In this document: in pieces, positions 34,109 to 43,251 of the stretch
Position numbering within the stretch: the stretch's first letter is position 1
Layout of the letters: each line of letters begins with the position of its first letter
Translations under genes and position numbers: made by a program
The notes under the pieces: model-generated
The model's database searches: none
What the model saw: the letters and a program-made list of their open reading frames with translations, nothing else
Told to the model about the DNA's origin: nothing
Assembly: GCF_016464385.1 (NCBI RefSeq)
Contig: NZ_JADMLH010000019.1
Coordinates: forward strand, 62,001-126,000
Source: Nucisporomicrobium flavum
GTDB taxonomy: Bacteria; Actinomycetota; Actinomycetes; Mycobacteriales; Micromonosporaceae
DNA length: 64,000 nucleotides
Direction: 5' to 3'

Positions 34109-34390
34109 TTAGCGACGACGGCTCTTGCGGTCGTCCTTCTCGTGACCCTTGAACGTACGGGTCAGAGCGAACTCGCCGAGCTTGTGCCCGACCATGGCCT
34201 CGGTGATGAACACCGGGACGTGCTTGCGCCCGTCGTGCACGGCGATCGTGTGCCCGAGCATGTCGGGAATGATCGTCGAGCGCCGAGACCAGGTCTTGAT
34301 GACGTTCTTCGAGTTCTTCTCGTTCTGGACTTCCACCTTCTTGATCAGGTGGTCGTCGACGAACGGGCCCTTCTTCAGGCTGCGAGGCAT
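34109..34390 (-). CDS. rpsS: 30S ribosomal protein S19
   Basis: The 93-residue protein begins PRSLKKGPFVDDHLIKKV and contains TIAVHDGRKHVPVFITEAMV. It forms a head complex with S13. ATG 34390, 13 nt after rplB. Confidence 0.98.
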   Translation of the reverse strand: MPRSLKKGPFVDDHLIKKVEVQNEKNSKNVIKTWSRRSTIIPDMLGHTIAVHDGRKHVPVFITEAMVGHKLGEFALTRTFKGHEKDDRKSRRR

Positions 34391-34403
34391 CTTTTAACTC
34401 CCG

Positions 34404-35243
34404 TTACCCGCGCTTGCGGGTGGCGTAGCGGCGGCGAACGATCAGCTTGTCGCTCTCCTGGCCCTTGCGGCGGGTACGGCCCTCGGGCTTACCAGCCGGG
34501 TTGACCGGGTGGCGACCACCGGAGGTCTTACCCTCACCACCACCGTGCGGGTGGTCGATCGGGTTCATGGCGACACCACGGACGGTCGGGCGCTTGCCCT
34601 TCCACCGCATGCGGCCGGCCTTGCCCCAGTTGATGTTCGACTGCTCGGCGTTGCCGATCTCGCCGACGGTCGCGCGGCACCGGATGTCGACGCGACGGAT
34701 CTCACCGGAGGGCATACGCAGCGTGGCGTACGCGCCCTCACGGCCCAGGAGCTGGATGCCGACGCCGGCCGAACGAGCCAGCTTGGCGCCACCGCCGGGA
34801 CGAAGCTCCACACCGTGGACCGTCGTACCGACCGGGATGTTGCGCAGGGGCAGGTTGTTGCCCGGCTTGATGTCCGCGCCCACGCCCGACTCGACGCGGT
34901 CACCCTGCTTGAGGTCCTTCGGCGCGAGGATGTAGCGCTTCTCGCCGTCGGCGTAGTGCAGGAGTGCGATACGCGAAGTGCGGTTGGGGTCGTACTCGAT
35001 GTGAGCGACCTTGGCCGGCACGCCGTCCTTGTCGTTGCGCCGGAAGTCGATCAGCCGGTACTGCCGCTTGTGACCGCCGCCCTGGTGCCGCGTGGTGATG
35101 CGACCGTGGACGTTGCGGCCACCCTTCTTGGGCAGCGGAACCAGCAGAGACTTCTCCGGCGTCGACCGGGTGATCTCAGCGAAGTCGGCGACGCTGGAGC
35201 CGCGACGGCCCGGCGTGGTCGGCTTGTACTTACGGATAGCCAT
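34404..35243 (-). CDS. rplB: 50S ribosomal protein L2
   Basis: The 279-residue protein is needed for subunit association and the peptidyl-transferase region. KYKPTTPGRRGSSVADF opens it; GRITTRHQGGGHKRQYRLID and the C-terminal NPIDHPHGGGEGKTSGGRHP loop are diagnostic. Confidence 0.98.
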   Translation of the reverse strand: MAIRKYKPTTPGRRGSSVADFAEITRSTPEKSLLVPLPKKGGRNVHGRITTRHQGGGHKRQYRLIDFRRNDKDGVPAKVAHIEYDPNRTSRIALLHYADGEKRYILAPKDLKQGDRVESGVGADIKPGNNLPLRNIPVGTTVHGVELRPGGGAKLARSAGVGIQLLGREGAYATLRMPSGEIRRVDIRCRATVGEIGNAEQSNINWGKAGRMRWKGKRPTVRGVAMNPIDHPHGGGEGKTSGGRHPVNPAGKPEGRTRRKGQESDKLIVRRRYATRKRG

Positions 35244-35257
35244 GATTCACAAACCCC

Positions 35258-35560
35258 TTAGCTGACCGGGCCGCCGAAGGCCTCGATACGGTCACCGTCA
35301 GCCAGCTTCACCATGGCGCGCTTGGTCGCCTTGCGCTGCCCGAAGCCGGTGCGGGTGCGCTTGCGCTTGCCCTCGCGGTTCGCGGTGTTCACCGTCAGCA
35401 CGCGGACGTCGAAGATCTGCTGGATCGCGATCTTGATCTGGGTCTTGTTCGCGTCCGGGTGGACGAGGAACGTGTACCAGTTCTGGTCGAGAACGCTGTA
35501 GCTCTTCTCGGAGACCACGGGCGCGACGATGATGTCGCGCGGGTCGGCGATCGTGCTCAC
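35258..35560 (-). CDS. rplW: 50S ribosomal protein L23
   Basis: The 100-residue protein starts at GTG 35560 (GTGA overlap with rplD). DIIVAPVVSEKSYSVLDQNW and the RTRTGFGQRKATKRAMVKL loop are typical. It is the exit-tunnel docking site for trigger factor and SRP. Confidence 0.97.
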   Translation of the reverse strand: MSTIADPRDIIVAPVVSEKSYSVLDQNWYTFLVHPDANKTQIKIAIQQIFDVRVLTVNTANREGKRKRTRTGFGQRKATKRAMVKLADGDRIEAFGGPVS

Positions 35561-36207
35561 TTGTTCCCCTCCTCGGAGGTCTCAGCCGGAACGCCGAGGA
35601 ACTCCTCGAGCGCTTCCTTGGTGAAGACGACCTCGTCCGCGACAAGCACGTCGTACGTGTTGAGCTGACCGGCCTCGATGAGGTGCACGGTCGCCTCGTT
35701 ACGCAGCGACAGCCAGTTCTTCTCGTCGTAGCTGCCCAGGACAACCAGGACCTTGGTCGACTCGGTCGCCTTGCGCAGCGTGGCGATGGCGGCCTTCGTG
35801 GACGGCTTCTCGCCGGCGACGAACGCCTCCACCACGTGCACGCGGCCTTCGCGGGCCCGGTCGGAGAGGGCGCCACGCAGAGCGGCAGCCTTCATCTTCT
35901 TCGGGGTCCGCTGGCTGTAGTCGCGCGGCACGGGACCGTGCACGACGCCACCACCGGTGAACTGCGGGGCGCGGATCGAGCCCTGACGGGCGCGGCCGGT
36001 GCCCTTCTGCTTGTACGGCTTCTTGCCGCCGCCGGCGACCTCACCGCGGGTCTTCGCCTTGTGCGTACCCTGCCGCGCGGCCGCGAGCTGGGCGACGACG
36101 ACCTGGTGCATCAGCGGGATGTTCGCCTGCACGTCGAAGATGTCGTCGGGCAGCTCGACGGAGCCGGCCTTCGTGCCCTCGGCGTTGATCACGTCAACCG
36201 AGCTCAC
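35557..36207 (-). CDS. rplD: 50S ribosomal protein L4
   Basis: The 216-residue protein starts at GTG 36207 (GTGA overlap with rplC). The tunnel loop GEVAGGGKKPYKQKGTGRAR is normal. In E. coli L4 represses its own S10 operon through the leader; a strong leader hairpin is present here too (37416-37458), but whether L4 binds it is unknown. Confidence 0.97.
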   Translation of the reverse strand: MSSVDVINAEGTKAGSVELPDDIFDVQANIPLMHQVVVAQLAAARQGTHKAKTRGEVAGGGKKPYKQKGTGRARQGSIRAPQFTGGGVVHGPVPRDYSQRTPKKMKAAALRGALSDRAREGRVHVVEAFVAGEKPSTKAAIATLRKATESTKVLVVLGSYDEKNWLSLRNEATVHLIEAGQLNTYDVLVADEVVFTKEALEEFLGVPAETSEEGNK

Positions 36208-36857
36208 TTGGCACCACCCTTCTTCTTCGCCGCCGTACGGACCAGGATCAGCGCGCCCTTGGGGCCGGGAACGGCACCCTTGATCAGCAGCAGGTTGTTG
36301 TCGGTGTCGACGGCCTGCACCGTGAGGTTCTGCACGGTGAAGCGCTTGCTACCCATGCGGCCGGCCATCCGGGTGCCCTTGAAGACACGCGCGGGGGTCG
36401 CGCAGGCGCCGATCGAGCCCGGCGAGCGGTGCTTGCGCTCGACACCGTGGCTCGACTTGAGGCCGTGGAAGCCGTGCCGCTTCATGACGCCGGCGTAGCC
36501 CTTGCCCTTGGTCTTACCGGTGACGTCGATCGGCGTACCGACCGCGAACGCCTCGACGGTGACCTCCTGGCCGAGCTCGTACTCACCGGCGTCGGTGGTC
36601 CGCAGCTCGACGATGTGGCGGCGCGGCGACACGCTGGCCTTGGCGAAGTGGCCGCTCTCCGGCTTGTTCACCTTGCGCGGGTCGATCTGGCCGTACGCCA
36701 GCTGCACGGCGGCGTAGCCGTCCGTCTCGGCGCTGCGGACCTGGGTCACGACGCACGGGCCGGCCTGCACCACGGTTACCGGGACGACCTTGTTGTTGTC
36801 CCAGACCTGGGTCATGCCGAGCTTGGCGCCCAGGATGCCCTTCACTTGCCTGTCCAT
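36204..36857 (-). CDS. rplC: 50S ribosomal protein L3
   Basis: The 217-residue protein begins DRQVKGILGAKLGMTQVWDN and contains GTPIDVTGKTKGKGYAGVMKR and the KGTRMAGRMGSKRFTVQNL loop near the peptidyl-transferase centre. ATG 36857. Confidence 0.98.
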   Translation of the reverse strand: MDRQVKGILGAKLGMTQVWDNNKVVPVTVVQAGPCVVTQVRSAETDGYAAVQLAYGQIDPRKVNKPESGHFAKASVSPRRHIVELRTTDAGEYELGQEVTVEAFAVGTPIDVTGKTKGKGYAGVMKRHGFHGLKSSHGVERKHRSPGSIGACATPARVFKGTRMAGRMGSKRFTVQNLTVQAVDTDNNLLLIKGAVPGPKGALILVRTAAKKKGGAK

Positions 36858-36868
36858 TGTCCGGATCC

Positions 36869-37177
36869 CTACAGCTTGATCTCGATGTCGACGCCAGCCG
36901 GCAGGTCGAGGCGCATGAGCGAGTCGACCGTCTTCGGAGTCGGGTCGATGATGTCGATCAGACGCTTGTGCGTGCGCATCTCGAAGTGCTCGCGCGAGTC
37001 CTTGTACTTGTGCGGCGAACGGATCACGCAGAAACGGTTGATCTCCGTGGGCAGCGGCACCGGGCCAGCAACCTGCGCCCCGGTCCGCGTCACCGTCTCG
37101 ACGATCTTCCGCGCCGAGGAGTCGACGACCTCGTGGTCATAGGCCTTGAGCCGGATGCGGATCTTCTGTCCCGCCAT
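36869..37177 (-). CDS. rpsJ: 30S ribosomal protein S10 (NusE)
   Basis: The 102-residue protein, [20 protein letters not shown] then [21 protein letters not shown]10 also binds NusB/NusG in antitermination. It opens the S10 operon after a 376-nt leader region that starts at the tuf stop. Confidence 0.98.
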
Positions 37178-37415
37178 GGTGGCTTCTGTTTCCTTCTCTC
37201 GATGCCGCTACGTGCGAAGGCGGTGGCCCTCGCATGCCCGCAGGACCGTTGATCCTGCGTTGTCCGACCCCCGCGGTCGGGCGTGTCGCGCTCTGGAACC
37301 AGGCTCCGCCCCAAGGATCTGGAGCGATCATGCCCGTGGAGCAGCTCCCGGAGGACTACCCCATCCGTCGGGATCGGGGCGGCCGGCGGCTCTAACACAC
37401 GCCGGACACCGGGCG

Positions 37416-37458
37416 AGGGTGGTTGGCTGCCAGAACAGCAAAGGCAGCCAACCACCCT
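37416..37458 (-). promoter_or_regulatory. Perfect 16-bp inverted repeat in the S10 leader
   Basis: Arms 37416-37431 and 37443-37458 are perfectly complementary with an 11-nt loop. It lies 239 nt before rpsJ in the 376-nt gap 37178-37553. On its upstream side a smaller TGCCGC/GCGGCA hairpin (37482-37500) and GCATACTAGT, a possible -10 region, are seen, so it could be in the 5' leader. The rest of the gap holds no gene. No U tract follows, so it is not a simple tuf terminator. Confidence 0.8.
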
Positions 37459-37553
37459 GCGCGGACGCAACCTGACTAGTATGCCGCATCGAAAGCGGCA
37501 ACGCTAATCGGGGTCACCATTGAGGGGTTGTTCACCGTGGTGAACGTCCTCGG

Positions 37554-38747
37554 TCAGACGTTGATCTTCGTGACCGTTCCGGCGCCGACGGTGCGGCCAC
37601 CCTCGCGGATCGCGAACTTCAGGCCCTGCTCCATGGCGATCGGCTGGATCAGCTTGACCGACATGGTGGTGGAGTCGCCCGGCATGACCATCTCGGTGCC
37701 CTCGGGCAGCGTGACGACGCCGGTGACGTCCGTGGTGCGGAAGTAGAACTGCGGGCGGTAGTTCTGGAAGAACGGCGTGTGACGGCCGCCCTCCTCCTTC
37801 GAGAGGATGTAGACCTGGCCCTCGAACTCCGTGTGCGGAGTGCTGGTGCCGGGCTTCACGACGACCATGCCGCGCTCGACGTCCTCGCGCTTGATACCAC
37901 GCAGCAGGAGGCCGACGTTCTCGCCCGCGCGGGCCTCGTCGAGCAGCTTGCGGAACATCTCGATGCCGGTGCAGACGGTCTTCGTCGACTTCTCGCGGAT
38001 GCCGACGATCTCGACCTCCTCGTTCGGCTTGAGGATGCCACGCTCGGCGCGACCGGTGACGACCGTGCCACGACCGGTGATCGTGAAGACGTCCTCGATC
38101 GGCATGAGGAACGGCTTGTCGGTCTCACGCTCGGGCTGCGGGATCGCGGTGTCGACCGCGTTCATCAGCTCCATGAGCTTGCCGGTCCACTCCGCGTCGC
38201 CCTCGAGCGCCTTGAGCGCCGAGACGCGCACGACGGGAACGTCGTCGCCCGGGAACTCGTAGGTGCTCAGCAGCTCGCGGACCTCGAGCTCGACGAGCTC
38301 CAGGAGCTCCTCGTCCTCGACCATGTCGCTCTTGTTCAGCGCGACGACGATGTACGGAACGCCGACCTGGCGGGCCAGGAGCACGTGCTCCTTGGTCTGC
38401 GGCATCGGGCCGTCGGTCGCCGCCACCACCAGGATCGCGCCGTCCATCTGCGCGGCACCGGTGATCATGTTCTTGATGTAGTCGGCGTGGCCGGGGCAGT
38501 CCACGTGCGCGTAGTGCCGCGCCGCGGTCTGGTACTCGACGTGCGCGATCGAGATCGTGATGCCGCGGGCCTTCTCCTCCGGCGCCTTGTCGATCTCGTC
38601 GAACGGGGTGTACGGGTTCAGGTCCGGGTATTCGTCGTGCAGGACCTTCGTGATGGCCGCAGTCAGCGTCGTCTTACCGTGGTCGATGTGACCAATGGTG
38701 CCGATGTTGACGTGCGGCTTAGTCCGCTCGAACTTCGCCTTCGCCAC
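37554..38747 (-). CDS. tuf: Elongation factor Tu
   Basis: The 397-residue GTPase starts at GTG 38747 and delivers aminoacyl-tRNA. G1 motif GHIDHGKT (19-26), DCPGHADY, NKSDMV and the domain-3 REGGRTVGAGTVTKI end are intact, with no evident kirromycin-resistance change in that segment. Last gene of the str operon. Confidence 0.99.
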   Translation of the reverse strand: MAKAKFERTKPHVNIGTIGHIDHGKTTLTAAITKVLHDEYPDLNPYTPFDEIDKAPEEKARGITISIAHVEYQTAARHYAHVDCPGHADYIKNMITGAAQMDGAILVVAATDGPMPQTKEHVLLARQVGVPYIVVALNKSDMVEDEELLELVELEVRELLSTYEFPGDDVPVVRVSALKALEGDAEWTGKLMELMNAVDTAIPQPERETDKPFLMPIEDVFTITGRGTVVTGRAERGILKPNEEVEIVGIREKSTKTVCTGIEMFRKLLDEARAGENVGLLLRGIKREDVERGMVVVKPGTSTPHTEFEGQVYILSKEEGGRHTPFFQNYRPQFYFRTTDVTGVVTLPEGTEMVMPGDSTTMSVKLIQPIAMEQGLKFAIREGGRTVGAGTVTKINV

Positions 38748-38826
38748 TGGTGTCCTCCTGTGGACTGTGGTTTCTTTTCTCGCCCGGCACGCCGATAAGG
38801 CGATTAGGACTCTGTCGACTGCTTGT

Positions 38827-38857
38827 GCGCGTGCGGTCCTCGACGGACCGCACGCGC
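38827..38857 (-). other. Intercistronic 13-bp hairpin between fusA and tuf
   Basis: Perfect stem 38827-38839 with 38845-38857 around a 5-nt loop, in the 119-nt gap. No U tract follows. It may separate tuf mRNA by processing so that EF-Tu can be made in excess over EF-G. Confidence 0.8.
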
Positions 38858-38866
38858 CTCAACGCA

Positions 38867-40963
38867 TCAGGCGCCGGTGGCCTTAGCGATGATCTCCTTC
38901 GCCACGCCCTGCGGCACCTCGGCGTAGGAGTCGAACTGCATGCTGTAGCTCGCCCGGCCGGCAGTCTTCGACCGCAGGTCGCCGACGTAGCCGAACATCT
39001 CCGACAGCGGCACCAGCGCCTTGACGACTCGGGCGCCGGAGCGCTCCTCCATCGACTGGATGATGCCACGGCGGGAGTTGAGGTCGCCGATGACGTCGCC
39101 CATGTTGTCCTCGGGCGTGGTCACCTCGACGGACATCATCGGCTCGAGCAGCGCGGGGTCAGCCTTGCGGGCCGCTTCCTTCATCGCCATGGAGCCGGCG
39201 ATCTTGAACGCCATCTCGGACGAGTCGACCTCGTGGTACTGACCGTCGACCAGCGTGAACTTGACGCCGACCAGCGGGTACCCGGCGAGGACGCCGTACT
39301 GGAGGGAGTCCTGCGCGCCCGCGTCCACCGAGGGGATGAACTCCTTGGGGATACGACCGCCGGTCACCGCGTTGACGAACTCGTATGTGGGACCGTCCGC
39401 TCCGAGCGACAGCGGCTCGACGGTGACGACGACCTTCGCGTACTGGCCCGAACCACCGGTCTGCTTCTTGTGGACGAACGTGAGCTTCTCCACGGTGCCG
39501 CGGATCGTCTCACGGTAGGCCACCTGCGGCTTACCGATGTTGGCCTCGACGTTGAACTCGCGGCGCATGCGGTCCACCAGGATGTCCAGGTGGAGCTCGC
39601 CCATGCCGGCGATGATCGTCTGGCCGGTCTCCTCGTCGTTGAAGACGCGGAAGGTCGGGTCCTCCTCGGCCAGGCGCTGGATCGCGGTGCCCAGCTTCTC
39701 CTGGTCCGACTTGGTCTTCGGCTCGATGGCGACCTGGATGACCGGCTCCGGGAAGGTCATCGACTCCAGGATGACCGGGTTGGCCGGGTCGCTGAGCGTG
39801 TCACCGGTGGTGGTCTGCTTCAGACCCTGGACGGCGATGATGTCGCCGGCCTGCGCGGTGGCGCGCTCCTCACGCTTGTTCGCGTGCATCTGGTAGATCT
39901 TGCCGATCCGCTCCTTGCGGTCCTTGGTGGAGTTGACCACCTGGGAACCGGACTCGAGCGTGCCGGAGTAGACCCGCACGTACGTGAGCTTGCCGAGGTG
40001 CTTGTCGGTCTGGATCTTGAAGGCCAGGGCCGAGAAGGGCTCGTCGTTGGAGGGCTTGCGCTGCAGCGGCGTCTCGCCGTCCGTCGCGGTGCCCTCGATG
40101 GCCGGGATGTCCAGCGGCGACGGCAGGAAGTCGACCACGGCGTCGAGCATGGGCTGCACGCCCTTGTTCTTGAACGCCGAGCCGCACAGCACCGGGTTGG
40201 CCTTGCTGGCGATCGTGGCGCGCCGGATGGCGGCCTTGATCTCGTCCTGCGACAGCTCCTCGCCCTCGAGGTACTTCTCCATGACCGCGTCGTCGACGTC
40301 GGCCAGGGTCTCGATGAGCTTCTCGCGCCACTCGGTCGCGGAGTCGAGCAGGTCGGCCGGGATCTCCTCGACCGCGTAGTCCTCGCCCTTGGCGGTCTCG
40401 CCGCGCCAGGTGAGCGCGCGCATGCCGATCAGGTCGACGACGCCGATGTGGTCTCCTTCGAGACCGATCGGGATCTGCAGGACGAGCGGCGTGGCGTTCA
40501 GCCGGTCGATCATCATCTGCACGCAGCGGAAGAAGTCCGCGCCGGTCCGGTCGAGCTTGTTGACGAAGCACATCCGGGGGACGTGGTACTTGTCCGCCTG
40601 ACGCCAGACGTTCTCGGTCTGCGGCTCCACGCCGGCGACACCGTCGTAGACGGCGACCGCACCGTCGAGCACGCGCAGCGACCGCTCGACCTCGACCGTG
40701 AAGTCGACGTGGCCGGGCGTGTCGATGATCTGGATCGTGTAGCCCTTCCACTCGCACTTCGTGGCGGCGGAGGTGATGGTGATGCCGCGTTCCTGTTCCT
40801 GCTCCATCCAGTCCATGACGGCCGCGCCCTCGTGGACTTCACCGATCTTGTACGTGATGCCGGTGTAGAACAGGATGCGCTCGGTCGTCGTGGTCTTACC
40901 AGCGTCGATGTGCGCCATGATGCCGATGTTGCGTACCTTGGCGAGCGCGTCTGCGGCAGCCAC
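38867..40963 (-). CDS. fusA: Elongation factor G
   Basis: The 698-residue translocase starts at GTG 40963, with AGGGA 6-7 nt upstream; longer in-frame starts would add non-homologous residues. G1 is AHIDAGKT (17-24); ERGITITSAAT and DTPGHVDF follow, and the five-domain length is normal. Second-last gene of the str operon. Confidence 0.99.
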   Translation of the reverse strand: MAAADALAKVRNIGIMAHIDAGKTTTTERILFYTGITYKIGEVHEGAAVMDWMEQEQERGITITSAATKCEWKGYTIQIIDTPGHVDFTVEVERSLRVLDGAVAVYDGVAGVEPQTENVWRQADKYHVPRMCFVNKLDRTGADFFRCVQMMIDRLNATPLVLQIPIGLEGDHIGVVDLIGMRALTWRGETAKGEDYAVEEIPADLLDSATEWREKLIETLADVDDAVMEKYLEGEELSQDEIKAAIRRATIASKANPVLCGSAFKNKGVQPMLDAVVDFLPSPLDIPAIEGTATDGETPLQRKPSNDEPFSALAFKIQTDKHLGKLTYVRVYSGTLESGSQVVNSTKDRKERIGKIYQMHANKREERATAQAGDIIAVQGLKQTTTGDTLSDPANPVILESMTFPEPVIQVAIEPKTKSDQEKLGTAIQRLAEEDPTFRVFNDEETGQTIIAGMGELHLDILVDRMRREFNVEANIGKPQVAYRETIRGTVEKLTFVHKKQTGGSGQYAKVVVTVEPLSLGADGPTYEFVNAVTGGRIPKEFIPSVDAGAQDSLQYGVLAGYPLVGVKFTLVDGQYHEVDSSEMAFKIAGSMAMKEAARKADPALLEPMMSVEVTTPEDNMGDVIGDLNSRRGIIQSMEERSGARVVKALVPLSEMFGYVGDLRSKTAGRASYSMQFDSYAEVPQGVAKEIIAKATGA

Positions 40964-41037
40964 TGCAATCCCTACTCTTCGTCGTCGTATCGACTGTGTT
41001 CCGCGGGATGTCGCGGAGAACCGGAGCGACCGGCGTC

Positions 41038-41061
41038 CCGGCCCGGTGGGTACCGGGCCGG
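41038..41061 (-). other. Intercistronic 10-bp hairpin between rpsG and fusA
   Basis: Perfect stem 41038-41047 with 41052-41061 around a 4-nt loop, 11 nt after the rpsG stop. No U tract. In E. coli the S7 repressor site is also between the upstream r-protein gene and rpsG/fusA, so a translational role is possible. Confidence 0.75.
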
Positions 41062-41072
41062 CAACGGGGGTC

Positions 41073-41543
41073 TTACCAGCGGTAGTGCGCGAAGGCCTTG
41101 TTGGACTCCGCCATCTTGTGGGTGTCCTCACGCCGCTTGACGGCGGCGCCGAGGCCGTTGCTGGCGTCGAGCAGCTCGTTCTGCAGCCGCTCGATCATGG
41201 TCTTCTCGCGGCGGGCCTTGGAGTACTGGACCAGCCAGCGCAGACCGAGGGTGGTCTGACGCGGCGTACGGACCTCGACCGGAACCTGGTAGGTCGCGCC
41301 ACCGACACGGCGGCTGCGGACCTCGAGGGTCGGCTTGACGTTGTCCATCGCTCGCTTGAGGGTCACCACGGGGTCGGTGCCGCTCTTCTCACGGCAGCCC
41401 TCGAGGGCGCCGTAGACGATCCGCTCGGCGAGCTGACGCTTGCCGCCGATCAGGATCTTGTTCACCAGCTGGGTGACCAGCGGGGAGTTGTATACCGGGT
41501 CCGGAACCACCGGGTGGCGCGGAGCGGGGCCCTTACGCGGCAT
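41073..41543 (-). CDS. rpsG: 30S ribosomal protein S7
   Basis: The 156-residue protein starts at ATG 41543, 1 nt after the rpsL stop. PRKGPAPRHPVVPDPVYNSP, RRVGGATYQVPVEVR and the MAESNKAFAHYRW end are typical. It nucleates head assembly. Confidence 0.98.
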   Translation of the reverse strand: MPRKGPAPRHPVVPDPVYNSPLVTQLVNKILIGGKRQLAERIVYGALEGCREKSGTDPVVTLKRAMDNVKPTLEVRSRRVGGATYQVPVEVRTPRQTTLGLRWLVQYSKARREKTMIERLQNELLDASNGLGAAVKRREDTHKMAESNKAFAHYRW

Positions 41544-41544
41544 G

Positions 41545-41919
41545 TCAGCTCTTCTCCTTCTTCGCGCCGTAACGGCTGCGGGCCTGCTTGCGGTTGCGGA
41601 CACCCTGGGTGTCCAGCGAACCGCGGACGATCTTGTAGCGGACGCCCGGGAGGTCCTTCACACGGCCGCCGCGCACGAGCACGATCGAGTGCTCCTGCAG
41701 GTTGTGGCCGACGCCCGGGATGTACGCCGTCACCTCGATCTGGCTGCTCAGCTTCACACGAGCGACCTTGCGCAGCGCAGAGTTGGGCTTCTTGGGGGTG
41801 GTGGTGTACACGCGCGTGCACACGCCGCGCCGCTGAGGACTTCCCTTCAGCGCCGGCGTCTTGGTCTTACTCGTCTTCGCCTGGCGGCCCTTTCGGACCA
41901 GCTGCTGGATCGTGGGCAC
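41545..41919 (-). CDS. rpsL: 30S ribosomal protein S12
   Basis: The 124-residue protein starts at GTG 41919. TPKKPNSALRK and GRVKDLPGVRYKIVRG show lysines at both classic streptomycin-resistance positions (43 and 88), the wild-type state. First gene of the str operon behind a 393-nt upstream region. Confidence 0.98.
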   Translation of the reverse strand: MPTIQQLVRKGRQAKTSKTKTPALKGSPQRRGVCTRVYTTTPKKPNSALRKVARVKLSSQIEVTAYIPGVGHNLQEHSIVLVRGGRVKDLPGVRYKIVRGSLDTQGVRNRKQARSRYGAKKEKS

Positions 41920-42143
41920 CGGGTTTCTCCGCTCCCTTCGGCCGCCCTTCAGCGGCCGCACCGTCTTCGTTTCTGCCTTATGTGCAAGCCATCCGGAGGG
42001 TTGGCCCGCACCCGCGGTCGGGCGTGTCGTCCGGCTCACGGTCCCGCCGCACGCTCTCGCGTGCAACGAGTCTTGTCTTTGTCGGGCTTCAGCCCGTCGT
42101 GCTCGCCCCGTCATCACTTACAGACTCGGGCGCACGCACGAGT

Positions 42144-42163
42144 TGCCCGGGCTAGCCCGGGCA
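42144..42163 (-). promoter_or_regulatory. Perfect 20-bp palindrome in the rpsL leader region
   Basis: TGCCCGGGCT is followed immediately by its reverse complement. In RNA it forms a GC-only stem closing a CUAG loop. It lies 225 nt upstream of rpsL, within the 393-nt gap 41920-42312, which contains no gene. It could be a leader hairpin or a dyad operator. Confidence 0.7.
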
Positions 42164-42252
42164 CGAGGGGAAAGAGTACCCACCACAGGCACGCAGGTCA
42201 AAACGAACGCCGTTTGACCAGCCAGCCTGACGATGGACATCTCCGCATACCA

Positions 42253-42280
42253 AGTGTACCGGGTGCTCCGGCGCGACAAA
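42253..42280 (-). promoter_or_regulatory. Candidate promoter of the str operon
   Basis: TACACT (42253-42258, minus strand) has TTTGTC (42275-42280) 16 bp upstream. The -10 box matches other promoters in the window; the -35 box is poor. About 335 nt before rpsL. Confidence 0.4.
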
Positions 42281-42312
42281 GCCGAGGTGCCCGTTTCCCG
42301 CACCACACGGCA

Positions 42313-42786
42313 TCACGACGACTGCAACACCCATACCAACAGCAGCGTGAGCGCCGCGATTCCCACGCCGGCACCACCGCACGAGATACCCGCGATGGCC
42401 ACGCCGCGGCCGGTGAAACGTACGCGGCCCGCCTGGCCGGAGCGCTTGATCTGGCGTTGGGCGATCAGCCCGACCGCGATCGCGCCACCGCCCGCCAGCC
42501 CGCCCAGGAGCGCGAAGGCTCCCGCCACGATGCCTCCCCAGCCCTGGGCCGAGCCGGCGACGCCGAAGCACAGCACGAGGGTGGCGACCAGGATGGAGGC
42601 GATGCCGGCGATGAGCGAGCCGATGGCCTGCCCGGACGTGATCGGCGCAACACGCAGCTGGACCAGGCCGAACTGCGTGCCCGGGACCGGCTCGACCCGC
42701 TCCGGGGTCCACGCCTCCCCCGGCCTGGGGAGCATCACGGCCGGCGGCTGCGGCTGTCCCGGCCACGAACCTGGCTGCTGTGTCAC
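42313..42786 (-). CDS. DUF4190-like small membrane protein
   Basis: The start is GTG 42786, preceded by GAGAGGGAC; an in-frame ATG at 42831 lacks an SD. The 157-residue product has a Pro/Gln-rich cytoplasmic start, then PITSGQAIGSLIAGIASIL leading into three or four hydrophobic helices with the small-residue (Gly/Ala) patterns of DUF4190-type actinobacterial membrane proteins; RQIKRSGQAGRVRFTGRGVA lies between helices. Function unknown. It lies between rpoC and rpsL in the direction of transcription, next to a second small membrane protein. Confidence 0.75.
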   Translation of the reverse strand: MTQQPGSWPGQPQPPAVMLPRPGEAWTPERVEPVPGTQFGLVQLRVAPITSGQAIGSLIAGIASILVATLVLCFGVAGSAQGWGGIVAGAFALLGGLAGGGAIAVGLIAQRQIKRSGQAGRVRFTGRGVAIAGISCGGAGVGIAALTLLLVWVLQSS

Positions 42787-42873
42787 GGACCGTCCCTCTC
42801 GCCGCGTACGCCTGAACGTCGAGCATGTCACCCGATGGAGGTCCGCCGCAGCCCGAGGGCCCCGCGCCGGGGA

Positions 42874-43230
42874 TCAGTCGGTCGAGGAGTCGAAGTCCTG
42901 GCCGCCCGGGGCGGCTGCCAGGTGCAGCAGGCCGGCGATGGTGGCGACGACCAGGGCGGTCAGCGCGAGGACGATGCCCGCCCAGGCCAGCCACCGGCCG
43001 CGGCGCACCCACTTGCCGCCGGTCAGGTAGCCGGCTGCGGCGTACTGCTCGCGGCTCACCTGACGGGCGAGCAGCAACGCGACCGTGGCGGGAATCACGC
43101 CTCCCACGAACGCACCGGTCAGGAACGCCACCAGCCCGAGCGCGAAGACGGCGCGGGCCTTGGTGGACGGCGCCGGCTCCGGATCCATCGGATGGCGGGT
43201 GGGCGCGCTGCTGGCGGCGGGGAGCGTCAC
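42874..43230 (-). CDS. Small membrane protein, DUF4190-like
   Basis: The product has 118 residues from GTG 43230 (SD too close) or 104 from ATG 43188; the start is uncertain. Two hydrophobic helices (AVFALGLVAFLTGAFVGG and WAGIVLALTALVVATIAGL) flank LLARQVSREQYAAAGYLTGG, an interhelix segment resembling the one in its neighbour at 42313-42786. Function unknown; probably co-transcribed with that gene after the rpoC terminator. Confidence 0.65.
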   Translation of the reverse strand: MTLPAASSAPTRHPMDPEPAPSTKARAVFALGLVAFLTGAFVGGVIPATVALLLARQVSREQYAAAGYLTGGKWVRRGRWLAWAGIVLALTALVVATIAGLLHLAAAPGGQDFDSSTD

Positions 43231-43251
43231 GACTCCATTCTAGAAACGGCG

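Noticed and set aside
38750..41140. Long plus-strand frame opposite fusA
   Set aside because: Antisense shadow of EF-G; no SD or family resemblance.
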